Of a stretch of DNA of 38,095 nt, positions 33,980-38,095 are shown piece after piece; position 1 is the stretch's first letter, and each line of letters starts with the position of its first letter. The stretch covers positions 1-38,095 of the forward strand of contig JAEELM010000015.1 of assembly GCA_016282685.1 (NCBI GenBank), in the 5' to 3' direction. A program made the translations under genes and the position numbers. This DNA comes from Elusimicrobiaceae bacterium (lineage in GTDB: Bacteria; Elusimicrobiota; Elusimicrobia; Elusimicrobiales; Elusimicrobiaceae). Under the pieces are notes generated by a model. It had not been told where the DNA came from. It ran no database searches and worked only from the letters and a program-made list of their open reading frames with translations.

Positions 33980-34618
33980 TTAGAAACCAAAAATTTTTGC
34001 AATTCCCGCCAATATCAGTTGAGCCGGAGGGAACAATAAATAGCGTACCGCTCCCGTTAAAATAAGAGCAAACACAATCCACATACCAAAACGTCCTACA
34101 AATTGTTCGTACCACAACGCTTTCTTTATAGGCAACAACGCCGTAATGATACGACCTCCGTCTAGCGGGGGAATGGGCATCAAATTAAAAATGGCCAAAA
34201 ATACATTGATCAAGATTCCGTATTGCAATAAGTGAAACAAAGCAGTGGCAGTTTGTATTGAGATATGCGTCTGAAAGAGAAGAACCACCTTCAAGAGACC
34301 TGCACACAACACGGCCAATAACAAATTAACCAATGGCCCGGCAAAAGCCACTTTTCCCATGTCTTTGCGTGGAGAAGGCAAACGTGTAGGATTAATTGGC
34401 ACGGGCTTAGCCCAGCCAAACATAGGCCATCCCATCAAGAAACACAACCCGGGAACTAGCAATGTTCCCATAATATCCACATGTTTGACGGGATTTAAGG
34501 TTAGCCTTCCGCTTAAATAGGCCGTATCATCCCCCATACGATAAGCAACAAAACCATGCGCAAATTCATGCAACACTATAGAAAAAAACAAAACGGGTAA
34601 AAGTATAACAATTTCCAT
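33980..34618 (-). CDS. Site-2-protease-type membrane metalloprotease (M50)
   Basis: A short 212-aa protein with about five membrane helices. The zinc motif HEFAH (residues 17-21) is in the first helix, and the third ligand Asp153 is in MPIPPLDGGR. This is the compact M50B form with no PDZ domain, often found before trpS/scpA in bacteria. It probably cleaves membrane-embedded substrates, which cannot be named from sequence. It is the first gene of the operon and lacks a strong ribosome-binding site. Confidence 0.9.
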   Translation of the reverse strand: MEIVILLPVLFFSIVLHEFAHGFVAYRMGDDTAYLSGRLTLNPVKHVDIMGTLLVPGLCFLMGWPMFGWAKPVPINPTRLPSPRKDMGKVAFAGPLVNLLLAVLCAGLLKVVLLFQTHISIQTATALFHLLQYGILINVFLAIFNLMPIPPLDGGRIITALLPIKKALWYEQFVGRFGMWIVFALILTGAVRYLLFPPAQLILAGIAKIFGF

Positions 34619-34646
34619 ATTAATTATTTTACCAATTTAAGATGAT

Positions 34647-34666
34647 TCGTGCACGCGTGCGTACGA
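34647..34666. promoter_or_regulatory. GC-rich imperfect palindrome upstream of the M50 operon
   Basis: A perfect 10-bp palindrome, GCACGCGTGC (34651-34660), is flanked by TCGT and ACGA in inverted order with a small offset. It stands out in very AT-rich DNA about 30-45 bp before the M50 start codon. It could be a repressor site or part of the leader RNA. No family can be assigned. Confidence 0.35.
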
Positions 34667-34692
34667 GAAAAATACCATTTTGGAAAAAGTAC

Positions 34693-34722
34693 TTGACTTT
34701 TATAATTAAAATTAATTATACT
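34693..34722 (+). promoter_or_regulatory. Plus-strand sigma70-type promoter (TTGACT-18-TATACT)
   Basis: TTGACT (34693-34698), an 18-nt spacer and TATACT (34717-34722) match five of six bases in each box. No protein gene follows on the plus strand before the terminator at 34812-34845, so the promoter points to a short RNA. Confidence 0.6.
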
Positions 34723-34743
34723 TTAATAATAATAATTATCTAA
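34715..34743 (-). promoter_or_regulatory. Possible minus-strand promoter of the M50-trpS-scp operon
   Basis: On the minus strand a perfect TATAAT (34715-34720) overlaps the -10 of the plus-strand promoter. Its -35 at 17-nt spacing, TTAGAT (34738-34743), is weak. Some promoter is needed here because a terminator separates this operon from the pilin gene upstream. Overlapping -10 boxes would make the two transcripts compete. Confidence 0.35.
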
Positions 34744-34846
34744 AACAATATAATTTAAATTCACTAAAGTAAATACTGGATCCCATAAAAGATTCTTTTA
34801 TGACGGAACCAAAAAACGGGCCACTCACAAGAGTGGCCCGTTTTTA
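34729..34846 (+). ncRNA. Candidate small RNA, about 115 nt
   Basis: It is predicted from the plus-strand promoter and a downstream intrinsic terminator. The first ~50 nt are AU-rich and probably unstructured. Hairpin one (34778-34810) pairs GGATCC with GGAACC (one mismatch) and CATAAAA with TTTTATG, around a 5-nt loop. Hairpin two is the terminator. There is no convincing start codon with a ribosome site. The RNA would lie in the gap between the prepilin gene and the M50 operon; its role is unknown and its existence is inferred. Confidence 0.45.
34812..34845. terminator. Bidirectional intrinsic terminator
   Basis: Arms CGGGCCACTC (34817-34826) and GAGTGGCCCG (34831-34840) surround an ACAA loop and are flanked by A-run and T-run that extend the pairing to 15 bp. 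On the minus strand six T follow the stem, on the plus strand five. It lies 17 nt after the prepilin stop codon and should end that transcript; on the plus strand it would end the predicted small RNA. Confidence 0.88.
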
Positions 34847-34861
34847 TGAAGCAATAAATTA

Positions 34862-35368
34862 TCACTCTACTGTACACGAACTAGGAGCCCCACGAAAATC
34901 TGCTAAATTCTTCAAACTGTCACAAGTCAGATAAGGCTTATTTAAAGACGAACAGCTATCGCTAAAATTAGTTCCGTCATCTGATTGTTGGCAACAAAAA
35001 CGTCCATCCGCATACGAAGGCATCACCAAACGATATATGAAAGCATAATCGGAGCTCCCAATATTTTGGGCCATCATACCATTATCCAGTAAAGTGTATT
35101 CATAGTTAGCACTCGTAGCTTTTTCTCCAGATATTTGCAAGGTACCGAATCTATTTAGGACTGTCCATACTTTGGTATACTTCTCACCTTCGGCACAACG
35201 AAGTTCCTGCTCTTCACGAACGGCCGCCATTATTTCTTCTGCTTCAGTCGTCTTACGCGTTTCCATCACCTTGTTAAATTTTGGCAATATTACGGTTGCC
35301 AATATCCCTATAATCACTACTACTACCAACAATTCTGTAAGCGTAAAACCCTTTTTGCCATATTGCAT
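34862..35368 (-). CDS. Type IV prepilin-like protein (PilE/GspG type), 168 aa
   Basis: A short leader, MQYGKKG, precedes FTLTELLVVVVIIGILATVILP. This is the classic class-III cleavage site with Phe +1 and Glu +5, followed by the N-terminal helix and a soluble domain with six Cys (for example RFCCQQ). This pattern is typical of the many type IV pilin-like genes in Elusimicrobium. It is unrelated to the Flp/Tad pilins of the window, which have Gly/Gln sites. The ATG at 35366-35368 has GGAGG upstream; a longer reading to 35407 runs into the promoter. It appears monocistronic, with its own promoter and terminator. Confidence 0.9.
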   Translation of the reverse strand: MQYGKKGFTLTELLVVVVIIGILATVILPKFNKVMETRKTTEAEEIMAAVREEQELRCAEGEKYTKVWTVLNRFGTLQISGEKATSANYEYTLLDNGMMAQNIGSSDYAFIYRLVMPSYADGRFCCQQSDDGTNFSDSCSSLNKPYLTCDSLKNLADFRGAPSSCTVE

Positions 35369-35390
35369 AAAACTCCCCTCCATAATGGAA

Positions 35391-35420
35391 ATCGTACAAA
35401 AAACCAAAAATGCAAGTCAA
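35391..35420 (-). promoter_or_regulatory. Promoter of the type IV prepilin gene
   Basis: On the minus strand TTGACT (35415-35420), an 18-nt spacer and TACGAT (35391-35396) form a plausible sigma70 promoter. The start site would be about 15 nt before the ATG at 35368. This supports the shorter start and separate transcription from the tgt gene that diverges from it. Confidence 0.5.
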
Positions 35421-35475
35421 GAAATTTCATCTTCGGCAAGATTTTAATAAAAAAACAGATATGGTAGAATATAGT

Positions 35476-36642
35476 ATGATTTCACCTTTTACTATCCTTT
35501 CCAAAGACACACAATCAAATGCCCGCACGGGCATTTTATATACTAAACACGGTGCCATACATACACCTGTTTTTATGCCGGTAGCCACACAAGCTTGTGT
35601 AAAAGCTCTTACGGATGAAGATCTAAAAAATGCGGGGGCTGAATGCTTACTTTCTAATACGTATCATCTCTATTTACGGCCTTCTACCAAATTATTGGAA
35701 AAAATGGGCGGATTGCATAAATTTATGCATTGGAACGGAAGTATCTTAACCGATTCCGGTGGCTTTCAGGTATACAGTTTGCCCAAGTTTCGCAAAATCA
35801 AAGAAGAAGGGGTTATATTTCAATCACATCACGATGGAAGTAAACATTTGTTCACTCCGGAAAACGTAATTGGATTTGAAAATGAAATCGGCTCCGATAT
35901 TTGGACCATGCTGGATGTATGTATCCATGCGAAAGATCCGTCCAAAAAAGATGCACGAGATGCCCTAAATATTACAAAACGCTGGGCCGAACGTGCCGCA
36001 AAAGCTTATGAAAAGATTGTTCCGTTTCAAAAAATTGAAAAAAATGATGACAACTCTTTCAAAGTAGAAAATTCCCTTTTGTTTGGAATTATCCAAGGTG
36101 CTATTTTCCCGGATTTGCGCAAAGAGGCGGCCCAACATATGGCAACTTTGCCCACTCACGGGTATTGTATCGGAGGCCTCTCCTTAGGGGAAACACTGGA
36201 GCAAATGAAACAAGCTGTTGCAGCAGTAACCAATCACTTACCGGAAGGGAAACCACGTTATTTCATGGGTCTAGGAACCCCTGTAGAAATGCTAAATGCC
36301 ATTGAGAATGGGGTAGATATGTTCGATTGTGTATGGCCCACCCGTGTAGCACGCAATGGTATGGCAATGACCAGCAACGGACGTGTCAATATCAAAAACG
36401 CAGAATACCGTTTACAAGATATTCCATTAGATGAGCAATGCGATTGTTTTACTTGCCGCACTTATTCCAGGGCTTATCTATGCCACTTATATCGGTCAGC
36501 TGAATTAACTAGCCATCGCTTGTTATCCATTCATAACATCCGCTTTTTAATCCGCTTGATGCAACGGGCACAAAATGCTATCACCAACGGGACTTTCCTG
36601 TCTTTCAAAGAAGATGTAATCAACCAATACCTACAGAAATAA
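35476..36642 (+). CDS. tgt: Queuine/preQ1 tRNA-guanine transglycosylase Tgt
   Basis: Tgt exchanges guanine 34 for preQ1 in tRNAs for Asp, Asn, His and Tyr. The sequence shows ARTGILYTKHGAIHTPVFMPV, the Asp of LTDSGGFQVYSL, FGIIQGAIFPDLR, GGLSLGE, the second Asp in FDCVWPTRVARNG, and the zinc site CDCFTC with the following His of HNI. A Lys/Asp-rich insert of about 16 residues lies before the FGIIQG motif. The start at 35476 (388 aa) gives the usual short lead; ATGs at 35461 or earlier are possible. No good ribosome site is seen before any of them. It is the only plus-strand protein gene. Confidence 0.93.
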   Translation: MISPFTILSKDTQSNARTGILYTKHGAIHTPVFMPVATQACVKALTDEDLKNAGAECLLSNTYHLYLRPSTKLLEKMGGLHKFMHWNGSILTDSGGFQVYSLPKFRKIKEEGVIFQSHHDGSKHLFTPENVIGFENEIGSDIWTMLDVCIHAKDPSKKDARDALNITKRWAERAAKAYEKIVPFQKIEKNDDNSFKVENSLLFGIIQGAIFPDLRKEAAQHMATLPTHGYCIGGLSLGETLEQMKQAVAAVTNHLPEGKPRYFMGLGTPVEMLNAIENGVDMFDCVWPTRVARNGMAMTSNGRVNIKNAEYRLQDIPLDEQCDCFTCRTYSRAYLCHLYRSAELTSHRLLSIHNIRFLIRLMQRAQNAITNGTFLSFKEDVINQYLQK

Positions 36643-36686
36643 GAAGGTGGGTGGGCATCTGTCCTCTACTTTGCATAACCAAGGCA

Positions 36687-37142
36687 CTATTCTTGTTTTA
36701 GCGTAGTTTCTTGAGGTTTCGATGAAGAATCGCGCAATGTATCAAACAATGTATAGGCGCTAAACATTTGTAGCGAAAAAGCTAATGAAACAAATACATA
36801 TTTATAAACTTTGATTTCCTCCACAGAGGGAGTAACAAACGAATAATAGAGCATTCCTAATGCACGCAACAAAGGAGAAAACACAAAGTCCGCTGTTGTC
36901 ATAAGAGCTAAAATCCCTTGCAGAGCAGTTAAAACGCAAACGCCTCTTTCATGCAAAAGAATGAAAATAATTTGGCTAATGTATAAGAATGAAAATCCCA
37001 AATGAAGACGTAGCAAAGAGTTGCTATAAACAATATCCCGGTATACAAGCACGCTGTTTATCAATAGCCCCAATATACAAAATCCTAAAAAAATTTGTAC
37101 AAACAAAGACAGCTGACAAAAATGATGCCATAAAGTTTTCAT
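36687..37142 (-). CDS. Unrecognised small membrane protein with four helices
   Basis: At 151 aa it has hydrophobic segments at about residues 13-33, 43-63, 68-88 and 110-130. A short polar C-terminal tail is rich in Ser, Gln and Thr. I do not recognise a family. Its ATG overlaps the stop of the ddl gene by 4 nt (ATGA), so the two are probably translated together. It faces tgt across a 44-nt gap that shows no terminator. A role linked to the cell envelope is possible from this pairing only. Confidence 0.7.
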   Translation of the reverse strand: MKTLWHHFCQLSLFVQIFLGFCILGLLINSVLVYRDIVYSNSLLRLHLGFSFLYISQIIFILLHERGVCVLTALQGILALMTTADFVFSPLLRALGMLYYSFVTPSVEEIKVYKYVFVSLAFSLQMFSAYTLFDTLRDSSSKPQETTLKQE

Positions 37143-38095
37143 AAGCGAGAAACGCGCAATGTTTTTTTGCGGGAATAAACCTTTTTGGCAATGTCTATCA
37201 AGCCTTCCAACAGCTGAGAATAATCTTTCCCAGCCGCTTCAAAAAGTTGTGGCCATAAACTTGTTTGGCTCATACCGGGAAGGGTATTAATTTCAGAAAA
37301 ATAATAATTGCCCTGCGCATCCATCAAAAAATCAGCCCGGGCCAATCCACTGCCATGCAAAGCACGGAAAATAGCCGCCGTATCATGTTGCATTTGGCAA
37401 GAAGTCTTTTCGTCGATAACAGCCGGGATTTGCATATTACATCCGCCCACCACCACGTATTTAGCGTTGTAATCAAAAAACTCTCCGGAAGATTGACTTA
37501 ATTCTCCGCAGGCAGAAGTTTCAATGTTTTCTCCTTCTCCGTAAACGGCACAAAAGATTTCACGTGCTTTATCAATTCCTTTTTCTACCAAAACATCCGT
37601 ATCAAATTTTAGTGCAAACGCAATAGCGCTATGCAGTTGAGAAGGCGTTAGTACTTTTTGTATTCCCACCGAAGATCCCAACCGGACAGGTTTTACAAAT
37701 AACGGATACCCCTGTTGGTTGGCCCATTGTTCTAATTGTTGTTTATCATACGCAACTGCTGAAGATATTTTTTGATAAGGAACAACCCTAATTCCTTCTT
37801 TTTGGGCAAAACGCTTGGTAAGTTCTTTATCCATTCCCAACGCAGATGCCAAAACGCCACAACCGACATAGGGAATTTGTAATGTCTCTAAAAAACCTTG
37901 TATGGTACCATCTTCTCCATTTGTACCATGCAAAACGGGAAACACCACATCTGCTTTCACCGATATTTTACCATCCAGCGAACGAAACGTTTCTCCTGCT
38001 GTCAATACGGGAGTAATGGCAATATCTTCCTTGGTTTGAGAGCCACAGGTTTTTTGCAAAAACCAATACCCTTCCTTGCTGATAAACACAGGATA
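37139..38095 (-). CDS. ddl: D-alanine--D-alanine ligase, 5' end cut by window
   Basis: It makes the D-Ala-D-Ala dipeptide for peptidoglycan. The visible 318 residues include VFPVLHGTNGEDGTIQGFLE, YVGCGVLASALGMDK, the ATP-grasp FVKPVRLGSSVGIQKV and the C-terminal FSEINTLPGMSQTSLWP. The frame is open to the window edge (codons Tyr-Pro-Val before the in-frame GTG at 38087), and normal Ddl has further N-terminal residues. The gene therefore continues beyond 38095 and the GTG is not its real start. It overlaps the small membrane-protein gene by 4 nt. Confidence 0.95.
   Translation of the reverse strand, partial: YPVFISKEGYWFLQKTCGSQTKEDIAITPVLTAGETFRSLDGKISVKADVVFPVLHGTNGEDGTIQGFLETLQIPYVGCGVLASALGMDKELTKRFAQKEGIRVVPYQKISSAVAYDKQQLEQWANQQGYPLFVKPVRLGSSVGIQKVLTPSQLHSAIAFALKFDTDVLVEKGIDKAREIFCAVYGEGENIETSACGELSQSSGEFFDYNAKYVVVGGCNMQIPAVIDEKTSCQMQHDTAAIFRALHGSGLARADFLMDAQGNYYFSEINTLPGMSQTSLWPQLFEAAGKDYSQLLEGLIDIAKKVYSRKKTLRVSRL

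Noticed and set aside
33969-34115. 49-codon extension of trpS
   Set aside because: It lies within the M50 gene; the ATG at 33968 has a GAGGA site and gives the normal TrpRS N terminus.
35410-35475. Earlier start for tgt giving 410 aa
   Set aside because: The extra residues do not resemble a Tgt N terminus and overlap the promoter of the divergent prepilin gene.
1-38095. CRISPR arrays, insertion sequences, tRNA or rRNA genes, phage genes
   Set aside because: No regular spaced repeats, transposase-like frames, terminal inverted repeats or tRNA-like cloverleaf were seen; gaps are too short for most of them.

Overview
The window looks like a chromosome segment of a Gram-negative gut bacterium of the Elusimicrobiota, probably near Elusimicrobium. 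The grounds are a lone type IV prepilin with a KKG/FTLTE cleavage site, PorV-like outer-membrane proteins, a Tad-pilus locus and outer-membrane/cell-division genes (secretin, EnvC), all at moderate-to-low GC. The taxonomy is an inference from gene content, not a database match. Nearly all genes are on the minus strand and are packed tightly, so I describe the window in the direction of transcription, from high to low coordinates.

Right end (34862-38095): a 5'-truncated D-alanine--D-alanine ligase overlaps a small four-helix membrane protein by 4 nt. Facing them is tgt, the only clear plus-strand protein gene. A type IV prepilin gene with its own promoter and terminator lies back to back with tgt. 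The AT-rich gap 34619-34861 holds a strong-looking plus-strand promoter aimed at that terminator. This predicts a small RNA of about 115 nt.

Housekeeping operon (22641-34618, minus): site-2 protease (M50), trpS, scpA, scpB, glgA, ftsX, envC, a C-terminal processing protease, tsaD, a solute-binding protein with no signal peptide, and a GAF-GGDEF diguanylate cyclase. Gaps are mostly below 15 nt and several genes overlap. The last two genes form an odd pair that may link a cytoplasmic ligand-binding protein to c-di-GMP.

Tad/surface operon (1-22522, minus): a clear sigma70-type promoter and a leader with two hairpins precede a giant secreted protein of about 1637 aa. That protein has eight FlgD-like 'WDG' units, a Cys-rich segment and a C-terminal domain resembling type IX sorting domains. 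Next come a PorV-like barrel, two Flp-type prepilins, a TadE pseudopilin, CpaB, a minimal secretin, a fused TadZ-TadA ATPase, TadB with an extra periplasmic domain, TadC, a TPR protein with a 15-Thr tract, a HAMP sensor without an output domain, a small DUF3566-like membrane protein and a Dsb-like thioredoxin-fold protein. A membrane histidine kinase, a receiver-kinase hybrid, a NarL-type response regulator and three further pseudopilins (the last cut by the window edge) complete it. No prepilin peptidase (TadV/CpaA) is visible. Together these genes look like a dedicated, self-regulated Tad machine built alongside a large PorV-associated surface protein, which is the most unusual system here.
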